Positions 1-8,459 of a stretch of 64,000 nucleotides of DNA are shown in pieces. Each line of letters begins with the position of its first letter. Within the stretch, counting starts at the first letter, position 1. This stretch comes from Paenibacillus turpanensis (GTDB taxonomy: Bacteria > Bacillota > Bacilli > Paenibacillales > YIM-B00363). Position numbers and translations under genes: made by a program. The notes under the pieces were generated by a model, which saw only the letters and a program-made list of their open reading frames with translations, was not told the origin of the DNA and did no database searches. The stretch is from positions 180,268 through 244,267 of the forward strand of contig NZ_WTLI01000004.1 in the NCBI RefSeq assembly GCF_011421635.1, given 5' to 3'.

Positions 1-1261
1 GTTCGATAGTTCTTGCGGCCATAACCCCCGGCACATTGCAGCCAAAGCCAATCATGAGAGGGATAAAGGCCTTTCCGTTAATCCCGATTCCCTCCATCAC
101 TCGGTCCATAACCATGGCTACGCGCGCCATGTAACCGGAATCCTCAAGGAGCGAAATAAACATAAACAAGATAAATATTTGCGGTACGAAGACAAGAACG
201 CCGCCCACCCCGGCCACGATCCCATCCAGAATTAACGCTTTTATAAAAGAGGACGCTCCAACAGCCTCTAAGCCGGATGCCAGCAAATCCGTTAAAGGAC
301 CGCTTATCAAAAGATCCAACCGGTCCGATAACGGAAAACCGAGCCAATCAAAGGTAAGCATAAAAATCAGATACATAAGCAGCAAAAATACCGGAATTCC
401 CCAAATGCGGTGGGTAACCACCCGATCTACACGGTCCGTGATCGTTTGCAGCTGGTCCGAGCCGTACGTAACCGCCTTCCGAACGGCGTCTTGAATAAAC
501 TGCTCCCTGCAGCGGAACAGGTACAGGGGAACCGACCGTGCCAGCTTTGCCTGAAGAAGCTGATCTTCCGTCTTCTTCCGAATATGCAGCAGCCTGTCCG
601 GTTGAATAGTTCCGTTCGACAGCAAGTGCGAAGTGATCCGTTCATTGCCCTCAAGAAATTGAAGGGCGAGCCATCGTTTCGGTATTCCCGGCCAATTGGG
701 AAGCTCGCTCTCTAGCTGATGAATCGCAGATTCGATTACGGGTCCGTAATCGATGGTCAACGGTGCTGCCGCTTCCAACCTGCCTTCCAGTAAAAACCGG
801 CCCAGTTCCTCACACCCCTGCAGGGCCCTCGCGACAACCGGCAGCACGGGTACGCCGAGCGCCTCCGATAACCGTTTCGGATCAACCAAAATCCCTCTCA
901 GCTTGGCTACATCGACCATGTTTAAAGCGATCGTCAACGGTTTTCCGAATTCAAGCAGCTGCACAGTCAACTGCAGATTACGCACCAGCTGTGAAGCATC
1001 CACAATATTCAACAGCTCTACGCTGGACTCACTCATCAAGAAATCGGTGACGACCCCTTCATCGCGCGACAAGGGAATGAGAGAATACACGCCCGGAAGG
1101 TCGGTGATTGAACAGGTGCTGTTCCGGATCCACCCCACCTTTTTCTCTACCGTGACCCCACTCCAATTGCCTACATATGCGTATGAGCCCGTCAATGCAT
1201 TAAATAACGAGGTTTTCCCCGTATTGGGGTTTCCGAGAAGTGCAATCGTAGGAGCACTCAT
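1..1261 (-). CDS. feoB: Ferrous iron transport protein B, N-terminal part (cut by window edge)
   Basis: FeoB imports Fe(II) across the cytoplasmic membrane and carries an N-terminal G-protein domain. The first residues hold the P-loop GNPNTGKTSLFN, then the switch region NWSGVTVEKK, the G3 motif DLPGVYSL followed by SRDE, and the G4 motif NMVD. After a helical spacer, hydrophobic segments begin around residue 280, and the visible part ends in the conserved core GFGCNVPGVMAART. The ATG overlaps the feoA stop (ATGA arrangement), so the two are translationally coupled. The reading frame is open to base 1, so about 420 residues are present and the C-terminal membrane half lies outside the window. 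Confidence 0.95.
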   Translation of the reverse strand, partial: MSAPTIALLGNPNTGKTSLFNALTGSYAYVGNWSGVTVEKKVGWIRNSTCSITDLPGVYSLIPLSRDEGVVTDFLMSESSVELLNIVDASQLVRNLQLTVQLLEFGKPLTIALNMVDVAKLRGILVDPKRLSEALGVPVLPVVARALQGCEELGRFLLEGRLEAAAPLTIDYGPVIESAIHQLESELPNWPGIPKRWLALQFLEGNERITSHLLSNGTIQPDRLLHIRKKTEDQLLQAKLARSVPLYLFRCREQFIQDAVRKAVTYGSDQLQTITDRVDRVVTHRIWGIPVFLLLMYLIFMLTFDWLGFPLSDRLDLLISGPLTDLLASGLEAVGASSFIKALILDGIVAGVGGVLVFVPQIFILFMFISLLEDSGYMARVAMVMDRVMEGIGINGKAFIPLMIGFGCNVPGVMAARTIE

Positions 1262-1485
1262 CGCCGTTCGACCCGAATCCTTTGCGCTTCGCGAGCCCGG
1301 ATCCCGATGCCCTGCCCATCCATCATCACCATGTACGGGCCGCCAAAAGGCAGTTTTCTCCGAAGCCAAATTTCACTATGATCCTTCATTCCCAAATACA
1401 TCAGCCTGTGCTGCACAACCTCATGCACCCTCGAGAAATCTACAATCCTCGCCTTTTCCCCTGGGCGCAGCTCCGACAAAACCAC
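1258..1485 (-). CDS. feoA: Ferrous iron transport protein A
   Basis: Small SH3-like FeoA protein of about 75 residues, the cytosolic partner of FeoB. Visible family features are the opening LSELRPGEKARIV and the later LGMKDHSEIWLRRKLPFGGPY segment. The frame can be extended upstream to an ATG, but the GTG at 1485 is chosen because GGAGGAG sits six bases before it and because family members begin close to this point. It overlaps feoB by four bases. A Fur box lies just upstream, so transcription is expected to rise under iron limitation. Confidence 0.9.
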   Translation of the reverse strand: MVLSELRPGEKARIVDFSRVHEVVQHRLMYLGMKDHSEIWLRRKLPFGGPYMVMMDGQGIGIRAREAQRIRVERR

Positions 1486-1510
1486 AATTATCTCCTCCAC
1501 TCTTTGAAAA

Positions 1511-1525
1511 CGATAATTATTATCA
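1511..1525 (-). promoter_or_regulatory. Fur box in front of feoAB
   Basis: CGATAATTATTATCA matches the 7-1-7 Fur consensus TGATAATNATTATCA at 14 of 15 positions. A TATAAT -10 hexamer on the minus strand lies at 1540-1545, so the box sits just downstream of the likely transcription start, where a bound repressor would block the promoter. The match is seen directly; control by Fur is inferred from the family of target genes. Confidence 0.85.
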
Positions 1526-1743
1526 ATGATTTTGCGCCAATTATAATGGATAACCCAGGAAAAGGAAGTGACGGTAATCACAATTCCCTTAGATATTTGT
1601 TCACATCAGGCAGCCTTGGCAGCTACCTTCTGCCAAAATGCTTATGCTCTTCTTCTGCAGCTTGCGGATGGTTAGTGCTGGGAGGATGTTTTTTACCAAA
1701 GGATTGATGTAATTAAATTTTGAACGTTTTGTGAAAATACCGG

Positions 1744-1772
1744 TGGACAAATTCACAGAAAATTCATATAAT
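1744..1772 (+). promoter_or_regulatory. Sigma-A type promoter of the small-peptide unit
   Basis: TGGACA, exactly 17 bases, then TATAAT (1767-1772). The predicted start falls at about 1780, on a perfect 12-bp palindrome AGAACTAGTTCT (1781-1792) that could be an operator. The leader of about 135 bases carries two CTAGGTC direct repeats 18 bases apart (1839 and 1857). Confidence 0.6.
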
Positions 1773-1917
1773 TATCTCACAGAACTAGTTCTTAATGCTT
1801 ACTTAAGTGCAATCTAGCGACAATGGCAGTACATACAACTAGGTCAATGTACATGCCTAGGTCTGTGGTTTCCCGCTTGCTCTTATTACAGATCATGATT
1901 CGAGAGGGGTATTACGT

Positions 1918-2031
1918 ATGGTACATGTTAAAGCAGTAATCAAAGGTTTCAGCTTCGGTCTCTTTGGAATCGGCGCCCTCCCGTTTCTCGTCGCTAACAA
2001 CATTAAGGACCAATTGAACGGCAATCGATAA
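1918..2031 (+). CDS. 37-residue hydrophobic peptide of unknown function
   Basis: Not recognised. The ATG follows GAGAGGGG with good spacing and the frame stays open for 37 codons. The peptide starts MVHVKAVIKG, has a hydrophobic, glycine-rich middle (FSFGLFGIGALPFLVA) long enough for one short membrane segment, and ends in a polar NNIKDQLNGNR tail. It has its own promoter (1744-1772), a long leader and a terminator at 2059-2092, so it forms a complete small transcription unit between feoAB and the SatP-like gene. It might be a membrane peptide or a leader-controlled regulator. Coding status rests only on the ribosome binding site and the tight terminator spacing. Confidence 0.55.
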   Translation: MVHVKAVIKGFSFGLFGIGALPFLVANNIKDQLNGNR

Positions 2032-2058
2032 AGTGAACATTAAAGGTACAATACGTAA

Positions 2059-2092
2059 AAGCCCAGTGCCGTACAGGTACTGGGCTTGTTTT
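2059..2092 (+). terminator. Intrinsic terminator after the small ORF
   Basis: AAGCCCAGT pairs with ACTGGGCTT across an 11-base loop and is followed by GTTTTA. It ends the small-peptide unit before the next promoter. Confidence 0.75.
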
Positions 2093-2191
2093 ATCTCTTT
2101 CCGGTTTTTGTGATTTCTTTTACATCTCCCGTACTCCTCTTGGGCTATACTAATCGAATTCAACTTATCTCATATCTCGTAGGAGGAAGCT

Positions 2192-2812
2192 ATGACCCCC
2201 CAACCCGCTCAACAAGTGAAAATCATAACCGCCGATCCAAGCGCCATCGGCCTGTTTGGACTGGCCATCGTCACACTCGTCGCCTCATCGCAAAAGCTTG
2301 GCATCACCTCAGGCTACAGCTTTGTCATTCCGTGGGCTGTCTTTCTCGGCGCCTTCGCGCAGCTGTTCGCCTGCATCCAAGATGCCAAGCATAACAACAC
2401 CTTCGGCATGACTGCCTTCGGTGCCTATGCATTCTTCTGGCTGGGCGTAGCCAGCAGCTGGCTGATCAAGCTCGGCGTCTTCGGCCCGGAGCTGGCCGGC
2501 ACTGTGGATGGGCGGCAGCTCGGTTTCGCGTTCCTTGGCTATCTTATCTTCACGCTGTTCATGACCATCGGAGCGATCGAGACCAATAAAGTGCTGCTGA
2601 TCATTTTTATATTGATCGATTTCCTGTTCCTTGGACTTATGCTTGACGCTTTCGGAGTCATGCCCGAAGTATTCCATAAGCTTGCCGCTTACGCCGAACT
2701 TGGCATCGCTCTTTTCTCGTTTTACGGAAGTGGAGCCGCCGTGCTGAACACGCATTTCGGCCGTGTCTTCCTTCCGATCGGCAAGCCGTTCGGTATTTTT
2801 AAGGAAAATTAG
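2192..2812 (+). CDS. GPR1/FUN34/YaaH (SatP) family acetate/succinate transporter
   Basis: Integral membrane protein of 206 residues with about six hydrophobic segments. The N-terminus DPSAIGLFGLAIVTL corresponds to the family NPAPLGL signature, in diverged form. SatP-type proteins move acetate or succinate through a hexameric channel-like assembly. AGGAGGAAGCT precedes the ATG, and TATACT about 40 bases upstream is a plausible -10. The gene is monocistronic, between terminators at 2059-2092 and 2834-2926. Substrate is not determined by sequence. Confidence 0.85.
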   Translation: MTPQPAQQVKIITADPSAIGLFGLAIVTLVASSQKLGITSGYSFVIPWAVFLGAFAQLFACIQDAKHNNTFGMTAFGAYAFFWLGVASSWLIKLGVFGPELAGTVDGRQLGFAFLGYLIFTLFMTIGAIETNKVLLIIFILIDFLFLGLMLDAFGVMPEVFHKLAAYAELGIALFSFYGSGAAVLNTHFGRVFLPIGKPFGIFKEN

Positions 2813-2833
2813 CCTTGGTCCACCTTTACAAAT

Positions 2834-2926
2834 GAAAAAGAACCAGCCGCTTGATGAGCTGCACCCCGATTGTTAGACCAAACTAACAATCAAGACGCGC
2901 TTCAACGAGAGGGTGGTTCTTTTTTT
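2834..2926. terminator. Long branched terminator between convergent genes
   Basis: The outer arms AAAAGAACCA and TGGTTCTTTTTTT enclose a second perfect hairpin, ATTGTTAG-ACCAAA-CTAACAAT. There are A/T runs on both sides, so it can act for the SatP-like gene (+) and for the deacetylase (-). Confidence 0.7.
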
Positions 2927-2936
2927 ACCTCCAAGC

Positions 2937-3851
2937 TTACTGCGCCGCCGCTCGAGAAATTCCCCGCTTCACCCAATACTGCAGCCGGTACGGCGTCGCT
3001 TGCGGCACCCCGGCATGAATTCGCGGAATGAGCAGGGCAGCGTCATCCTGTCGAACCAGCCGCGGCTCGCCGGTAAACGCATACTGAATCCCCGCCGATT
3101 GATACACCTCAAGGCTTTGCGGATCATAGCTCCCGAACGGATAAGCCAGCATATGGGCTGCAGCCGTCGGCCGCCGTCCGGCACCAGTATACAGCTTTTG
3201 CAGCTCGGATTGGCAGCGCACTAAATCGTCGCGTACCCGCTTATGATACTCCTCGACCGTCTCCTGTTTGCCGTTCATATGGATGGGCTGCGCAAGAATG
3301 CCTTTTCCATCGTTAAAAATATGGCTTGCATGCGTATGGCAGCCGAACTCCGCCTTGGCCGGGCCTGCCTCATCGTTGTGCTGGAGAATAGCCTGGATCT
3401 GCGTCGTGGTTAAAAATTTATCTGTTTTTTTACTCTGATATGCGTATCCCGTAATCAGAAACTGTACGGACGGAATTTCAAGTTCTTCTAATATGGGAAG
3501 AGCCGTCTGGGCGTAGCTGGCGAACCCGTCATCGAAAGTAACCAGCATCGCATCGTCCGGAATCTCAGCCTCTCCTTTCATAAAAGCCTCAAACTGATCA
3601 GAGGTAATAAAATGAGCGCCGTTCCCCTTTAAAAGCTCCAGCTGCGCACGAAATAGCTCCGGGGTGATGCTGTATTCCCCCTTATCGTAACTAATATCGT
3701 GATACTCCAGCACCGTTACCCGGCCGCTATAATGCGGAGGATAAAAATAATACGCCGCGTACCCTCCCGCTCCGATCAAGCCAATTAATACACCGATAAG
3801 GATCAGCTTTACAAGGAGCTTTCCGTACTTCCTAACCCACAACAATGCCAT
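2937..3851 (-). CDS. Membrane-anchored polysaccharide deacetylase (NodB fold, CE4)
   Basis: About 304 residues. An N-terminal hydrophobic stretch (about residues 13-35, LVKLILIGVLIGLIGAGGYAAYYF) anchors it, so the catalytic domain lies outside. CE4 motifs are present: EYHDIS, TFDDGFASY (metal-binding and base aspartates), CHTHASH (metal histidines) and YPFGSYDP. The family removes N-acetyl groups from peptidoglycan, chitin or exopolysaccharide; the anchor suggests the cell wall or a surface glycan. GGAGG lies only three bases before the ATG, so the downstream TTG at codon 3 is also possible. Confidence 0.88.
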   Translation of the reverse strand: MALLWVRKYGKLLVKLILIGVLIGLIGAGGYAAYYFYPPHYSGRVTVLEYHDISYDKGEYSITPELFRAQLELLKGNGAHFITSDQFEAFMKGEAEIPDDAMLVTFDDGFASYAQTALPILEELEIPSVQFLITGYAYQSKKTDKFLTTTQIQAILQHNDEAGPAKAEFGCHTHASHIFNDGKGILAQPIHMNGKQETVEEYHKRVRDDLVRCQSELQKLYTGAGRRPTAAAHMLAYPFGSYDPQSLEVYQSAGIQYAFTGEPRLVRQDDAALLIPRIHAGVPQATPYRLQYWVKRGISRAAAQ

Positions 3852-4032
3852 CTTCCTCCTGTTATGCTCAATACAGTCGACTCTACTATATTTTCACGGA
3901 ATATGCATCGAAAAATTGTTTTGCCCCACTTCAACTCCGATACTGCCGTACACTTTCACCCAGCAATTTCTCCACCTCCTGCAGTTCCCTTGGGCAAGCC
4001 CATGCAATTCGTTATGAATTGATCCATTAGTA
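3852..4032. other. Intergenic stretch upstream of the deacetylase
   Basis: Contains a weak minus-strand promoter-like TATAGT for the deacetylase. A 26-codon minus-strand open stretch (RIAWACPRELQEVEK and onward, ending at 3931) has coding flavour but no start or ribosome binding site. It may be a decayed fragment; nothing else is recognisable. Confidence 0.3.
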
Positions 4033-4071
4033 GAAAAAGAACCGGACGCCAGCTGCCGCTTTCGTCCGGTT
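4033..4071 (-). terminator. Terminator of the DUF4353-DUF4956-VTC operon
   Basis: On the minus strand AACCGGACG pairs perfectly with CGTCCGGTT over a 14-base loop, followed by CTTTTTCT. It lies about 80 bases after the last stop codon of the operon. Confidence 0.8.
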
Positions 4072-4150
4072 CCCCTACGTGACTTCACAAGAGTTCGTAT
4101 CCGTCTGGGCTTCTCAAATCTTGAGCCAGCTATCGGTGCAGCTGTCTCCC

Positions 4151-6100
4151 TTATGGCCGGCCCATACCGCCGCCGCCCATACCGCCACGGCCTCCGCCCA
4201 TTCTGCCGCTTCCTGCTTCGGTTACACCGGATTCATTCAGCCACGTTACACTCTTCGCTACCTCAAACGTAACGATCTTCGTTCCGCCTTGGTACGACCC
4301 GTCGCCGTATAAGCCGTTCGTCGCGCTGCCCGTCGCTGTTCCTCCCGAGTAAAGCGTATAGGAACCGCTGCTGAGCTTCGGCGTGCTGATGACTACCGCC
4401 TGATAATTTTTCTGCGGAGCAAAGGTCACGATCGTGTTGCCCTTGCTGTCTTCCAAATGCACGATCGTTCCCGCCTTCTGCGTTTGGGAATACTGCATCA
4501 TGATCGAGTTCTGCGTCGAAGAATCCGAAGCGCCTTGCGCCATGCCCGCGCTTCCCGCCGTAATCAATTGGCCTCCGCTGAGCACGAAGCCTTGGTCATA
4601 GTCTAATGCGCCGTTGCCGCTGGAGGTCGGGCCGCTAACCATGACCGTGCCGCCGGACATTTCGATGGAGCCGTTGGCATCGAGGCCGTCACCGTTCGAG
4701 TCGACGAACACTTGTCCTCCGCTAATCATCAGCTTATTACTAGCCGAAGAGCTGAATTGATTTTGTCCGGCGCGTCCGCTCACCGCGGAGCCGTCATTGC
4801 CGCCCGATACGTTGATGCCGTCGTCGCTTGCCGTAACGCTCACCTCTCCGCCGGAGATGAAGATTTCGCCGCTCTCAATTCCCTCATAGCTCTTGGCCAC
4901 TCGGATCGTTCCGCCTGCAATGGCAATCGATGCGTCCGCATGGATGCCGTCATCGCCGGAAGTCACCTCGATCTGGCCGCCGTCGATGGCAATGCCGCTG
5001 TTCGTATGGATCGAATCGTCGGCGGAATCGATAGTAAAGGTGCCATTTTTGATTACCAGATTCGCTGTCGCCTTCATGCCCTTCGCGCTTCCCGTTTCCG
5101 TTGCCGCAGCCACGCTCTCACCGCCGCCCGACCCACGGGAAGTATTCACCTTCGCCGGCACCGCTGCACTGCCTCCGCCGGAAACGATGGAGTACGTTCC
5201 GCCTTCGATCCAAATCGAATTCGCGCTCTGGATACCGTCGCTGCCGGAGGTAATGTGGAAGCTTCCCGCTTCCAGTGCGATCGACCCTTTGGTCGTATCC
5301 GTATCATAGGTTGACTTGATGCCGTCTCCGCCTGCTTCGATCGTGACTCTGCCATCCTTAACCGCGACGAGATCGCGTCCCATAAGGGCATCGTCTTCGG
5401 CGTGGATTTCGTAGGTACCACCCATTATTTTTAAATCGTCTTTACTTGTTATGCCGTTATTGAAGTTTCCATTTACGACGAGCTTGCCGCTGCCATTAAA
5501 GGTAAGGTCCGCGTCACTGAAGATCGCCGCATTCGGCTCATCCGTGGAAGCATCCGCATACACATACGTTTTGCCGTCGGACACCTGGTTTACCGTTCCT
5601 TCCGGCAGGGAGATCACCGCTTTGCCCGCTTTCTTAACGTAGATTGCTGCGCTGCTGCTGTTGTGGACCGTCACGCCGTTCAGCACTACACGTACAACGC
5701 CCTTATCCTCGGAGTCTATCACTAGCTGACCTTCATTCAGCGCACCGCTAACCACGTAGGTTCCGGGAGCGGTGATTCGCACTTCTCCGCCTTTGACTTC
5801 TACACCGGTCCCTTGCACGGCTGCACCGGTTCCGTTCAATTGAATCTGCGCAGCGGCCCCATTCGCATAATCGCTGTAAACGTCGTCCGCTTCATATTCC
5901 ACCAAGTCGCCTAGCTTGGTCATTCCAACCGCTGCGGTAGCCGAGGTGCCTCCTGAAGTGGCAGTTCCGCTCCCTGCATTTACAGCCGCAGCCGTTGTTT
6001 GTTCATTCGGCGCTTGCGCTGCTGTATTGCTGCATGCAGCCAGAACAGCTGCGCTTAATAGTAAAATCGACAGTTTATGTTTTGCCGTTATCTTGTTCAT
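4151..6100 (-). CDS. DUF4353 carbohydrate-binding-domain lipoprotein
   Basis: Large secreted protein with a lipobox (LSAAVLAAC, Cys at about residue 23), then many short repeats of the type GDGIHADASIAIAGGTI or SGGQVFVDSNGDGLDANGSI, which look like stacked parallel beta-helix rungs. The last 20 residues are extremely Gly/Met-rich. In other Firmicutes this family sits with DUF4956 and VTC-domain genes, as here, usually next to CotH kinases. It is the last gene of the operon. Of two close ATGs the second (6100) is preferred because GGAG is nine bases before it; the first, at 6106, is only three bases away. Function is unknown beyond a surface-exposed, probably matrix or spore-associated role. 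Confidence 0.85.
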   Translation of the reverse strand: MNKITAKHKLSILLLSAAVLAACSNTAAQAPNEQTTAAAVNAGSGTATSGGTSATAAVGMTKLGDLVEYEADDVYSDYANGAAAQIQLNGTGAAVQGTGVEVKGGEVRITAPGTYVVSGALNEGQLVIDSEDKGVVRVVLNGVTVHNSSSAAIYVKKAGKAVISLPEGTVNQVSDGKTYVYADASTDEPNAAIFSDADLTFNGSGKLVVNGNFNNGITSKDDLKIMGGTYEIHAEDDALMGRDLVAVKDGRVTIEAGGDGIKSTYDTDTTKGSIALEAGSFHITSGSDGIQSANSIWIEGGTYSIVSGGGSAAVPAKVNTSRGSGGGESVAAATETGSAKGMKATANLVIKNGTFTIDSADDSIHTNSGIAIDGGQIEVTSGDDGIHADASIAIAGGTIRVAKSYEGIESGEIFISGGEVSVTASDDGINVSGGNDGSAVSGRAGQNQFSSSASNKLMISGGQVFVDSNGDGLDANGSIEMSGGTVMVSGPTSSGNGALDYDQGFVLSGGQLITAGSAGMAQGASDSSTQNSIMMQYSQTQKAGTIVHLEDSKGNTIVTFAPQKNYQAVVISTPKLSSGSYTLYSGGTATGSATNGLYGDGSYQGGTKIVTFEVAKSVTWLNESGVTEAGSGRMGGGRGGMGGGGMGRP

Positions 6101-6125
6101 GTTCATCGTCTCCTTAGGGGTGATC

Positions 6126-6812
6126 TTAATAGTCCGGTGTAGTCGGGCTCATCGTTAAGCTAATATCTAAATTGCCGTTGCGGCACCGGATAGCATCGAT
6201 AAACGCCTTTTGATTCATTTGATTGTCCAGTGTCACGGTATACATCAATTCATACAGACTTCCCAGTTCGGTGGTCCGCACCTTTTTCAGCTCATAGGCG
6301 ACGTTATATTCTTTGAATACCTCGTCAAACGCTTCCTCGTAGCTCAGGCTTTCCGGAATCGTCACTTTCAGCGTCTTTTGCGCCGCTTTCTTTGCGCCGA
6401 AATTGACCGCCTTCAGGATAAACATCAGCACACAGAGGGATATTGTAAATAACACCGCATAGTCGAACGAGCCGACGCCGCAGGCAAGTCCCGCCGCCAT
6501 CGTAAACAGTACATACGCAATATCCTTCGGATCGCCAGGGGCGCTTCGGAAACGAATAATGGAGAAGGCTCCGGCGAGACTGAACGCTCGCGCAATATTA
6601 TTGCCGATCATGAGCACGATAATGGCGACGATCGCAGGCAGAACAACCATTGTCAGCATAAAGTTCTGCGAATAGCCGGTGCCGCCGCTTGTTTTCATAT
6701 ACGTAAAGCTGATGATTGCGCCTAAAGTAAAAGAGATCAGAATCGTGAGTAAAGCATGGGTTAAGGTTAGCTGTACATCGGTTGTCGTTGAAGAAAAAAT
6801 AGATTCAAGCAT
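6126..6812 (-). CDS. DUF4956 membrane protein
   Basis: About 228 residues with four hydrophobic helices in the first 150 (for example LTHALLTILISFTLGAIISF and FMLTMVVLPAIVAIIVLMIG), the conserved central FSLAGAFSIIRFRSAPGDPKD, and a soluble C-terminal domain. Its start overlaps the VTC gene stop by eight bases, so the proteins are probably made together. Co-occurrence with VTC-domain proteins suggests a membrane partner for polyphosphate or nucleotide-dependent polymer synthesis, but the biochemical role is not established. Confidence 0.88.
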   Translation of the reverse strand: MLESIFSSTTTDVQLTLTHALLTILISFTLGAIISFTYMKTSGGTGYSQNFMLTMVVLPAIVAIIVLMIGNNIARAFSLAGAFSIIRFRSAPGDPKDIAYVLFTMAAGLACGVGSFDYAVLFTISLCVLMFILKAVNFGAKKAAQKTLKVTIPESLSYEEAFDEVFKEYNVAYELKKVRTTELGSLYELMYTVTLDNQMNQKAFIDAIRCRNGNLDISLTMSPTTPDY

Positions 6813-7548
6813 AGTGGATACTCTCCCTCTCGATTTTGCGGGTATGGATCATTTTTTTGTATTCATTGCCGTATTTAGAGAAGCTCGTACGGTACATCTT
6901 ATGCTCGGAGAGCAGCTTGGACAGCCAAAGGGGAATCGTCTTTTCCGCCTTTACTTCCATCAGCCAGCGGCCCTCTTCCAGCAGCGGTTCTCCATGGTCG
7001 CCGGCCTCCAGCCGCAAGTCATACCGCCGTGAGCGAATGCTCGTATCGAATGTGATTCGCAAATCGCGATTGTTTTTGCAAAACAACGCCTTTCGGTCAT
7101 AAGCCAGGTACACCTTCGGCTGCAGCTCATAGCGCTGTACGAAATATTGAATTTCCTGCAGCACCTGCTTGTTCATATCATCCTGCAGCTCCGGCTCGAT
7201 GCCCCGGCACACCAGATCATAAGCCTCATGGATGCGAAGTGCGGTTCGGCGTTTGTTGACGAGACCGAACACCTTTTTCTTCAGCTCCAGATACACCTTT
7301 GCATTTTCCTGCGGCACTCCGTAGGCTCTCAGGCGAAGCTTTTCTTTGTATTTCGGTTTGGCCAGACTATTGCGGATCAAGGTGTCATGCTTCGTGTCAA
7401 AATAAATGTTGCTGATCGAGTAAAACTCATGCTGCTTGTTGTATTCATCCAGTTCCATATATTCGAGCAGCCGTTCGTAAAATTGCTCATAAGCTGCTGT
7501 CGTGAGCAAATACTTGTTTTCGTACCGGTTAAATACTTCAATCGCCAT
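6805..7548 (-). CDS. VTC-domain polyphosphate polymerase-like protein
   Basis: 247 residues matching the tunnel-shaped VTC catalytic domain known from yeast polyphosphate polymerase. Visible basic and acidic signature elements are NRYENKYLL at the start, IYFDTKHD, KLRLRAYG, YLELKKK, LRITFDTSIRSR, LMEVKAEKTIP and the C-terminal SKYGNEYKKM. These basic residues line the tunnel in characterised homologues. AAGGAGA lies upstream of the ATG, and this is the first gene of a three-gene operon. The divergent two-component pair and the shared box (7614-7632) suggest it is switched on by that system. Whether it makes polyphosphate is inference. Confidence 0.88.
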   Translation of the reverse strand: MAIEVFNRYENKYLLTTAAYEQFYERLLEYMELDEYNKQHEFYSISNIYFDTKHDTLIRNSLAKPKYKEKLRLRAYGVPQENAKVYLELKKKVFGLVNKRRTALRIHEAYDLVCRGIEPELQDDMNKQVLQEIQYFVQRYELQPKVYLAYDRKALFCKNNRDLRITFDTSIRSRRYDLRLEAGDHGEPLLEEGRWLMEVKAEKTIPLWLSKLLSEHKMYRTSFSKYGNEYKKMIHTRKIERESIHYA

Positions 7549-7613
7549 GCTGCAGCTCTCCTTCCCGTTTGACGGTGCGTGTCTGTCGTTCGATGTCCTT
7601 ATCGTAGAGCAGA

Positions 7614-7632
7614 AACCTTTAATGAATCTTAA
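7614..7632 (-). promoter_or_regulatory. Response-regulator-type direct repeat facing the VTC operon
   Basis: On the minus strand it reads TTAAGATTCATTAAAGGTT: two TTAA half-sites starting 10 bp apart, typical of OmpR-family binding to one DNA face. It is 17/19 identical to the box at 7706-7724, which points the other way toward the regulator gene. Confidence 0.6.
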
Positions 7633-7705
7633 ATGCCTTTACAAAAAATTAACTTTGTTTTCGGGGTGTTTTTCCGTGTCTCCGCTCTCTTCGATTTAAA
7701 AAATA

Positions 7706-7724
7706 TTAAGTTTGATTAAAGGTT
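7706..7724 (+). promoter_or_regulatory. Response-regulator-type direct repeat facing the two-component genes
   Basis: TTAAGTTTGATTAAAGGTT, the plus-strand twin of 7614-7632. It lies just upstream of TATACT (7732-7737), which fits an activator site overlapping the -35 region and autoregulation of the two-component operon. Confidence 0.6.
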
Positions 7725-7781
7725 CACTTGCTATACTGAATGAGAAAAGACAGCCAGCATCCTAGAAAGAAGTGAGCACAT

Positions 7782-8459
7782 ATGAGGATCTTAATCGTCG
7801 AGGACGAGCTTCATCTCGCAGAGGCACTAACCCAGATTCTACGAAAGCATCATTACTCCGTAGATGCGGTTCACGACGGACGGTCCGGATTGGACTATGC
7901 CGTCAGTGGAATATACGATTTACTTCTGCTCGACATCATGCTGCCCGAAATGGACGGCATCAGCGTGCTGCGGGCGATCCGCAAACAAGGGATTTCCACA
8001 CCCGTCATCCTGCTGACCGCCAAAGGGGAGATTACCGATAAGGTAAACGGACTGGACCATGGCGCCGACGATTATATCGCCAAGCCGTTTTCTACGGAGG
8101 AGTTAATGGCGCGAATTCGCGCGGCGCTGCGGCGGAAGCATGAGGTGTTCGCGGAGGATGTGCTGAACTTCGGCGATATTGAGCTTAACGCAACAAACCT
8201 CAAGCTCATGTGCAAGGGAAAGGAAATGAAGCTGAACCCGAAGGAAAGCGAGCTCCTTGAGCTGCTCTTGTTGCGGAAGCAGGCGATTACTTCGAAGGAG
8301 CAAATTATTGAGAAGCTGTGGGGCTTTGATTCCGAGGTGGAGCATAATAACGTCGAGGTGTACATTTCATTTTTGCGAAAAAAGCTGACCTTCCTCGCCT
8401 CGGCTGTGCGCATCAACACCGTGCGCGGCGTCGGGTACGTGCTGGAGGTGACCGTCTAA
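7782..8459 (+). CDS. OmpR/PhoB-family response regulator
   Basis: 225 residues: a receiver domain with acidic pocket VEDE, phospho-acceptor D51 (LLLLDIMLPEMDG), threonine in LLTAKGE and lysine in YIAKPFST, then a winged-helix DNA-binding domain with NPKESELLELLLLRKQ and the C-terminal RINTVRGVGYVLE. The stop overlaps the kinase start (TAATG), so the pair is coupled. It most likely binds the twin TTAAG-type boxes in the divergent intergenic region and controls the DUF4353/DUF4956/VTC operon. Confidence 0.93.
   Translation: MRILIVEDELHLAEALTQILRKHHYSVDAVHDGRSGLDYAVSGIYDLLLLDIMLPEMDGISVLRAIRKQGISTPVILLTAKGEITDKVNGLDHGADDYIAKPFSTEELMARIRAALRRKHEVFAEDVLNFGDIELNATNLKLMCKGKEMKLNPKESELLELLLLRKQAITSKEQIIEKLWGFDSEVEHNNVEVYISFLRKKLTFLASAVRINTVRGVGYVLEVTV

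Noticed and set aside
753..1529. 258-codon plus-strand ORF
   Set aside because: It lies antisense to feoB/feoA, whose GTPase motifs are unmistakable; the ORF has no family features.
4712..5314. 200-codon plus-strand ORF
   Set aside because: Antisense shadow of the repetitive DUF4353 gene; repeats there produce long open frames on the opposite strand.
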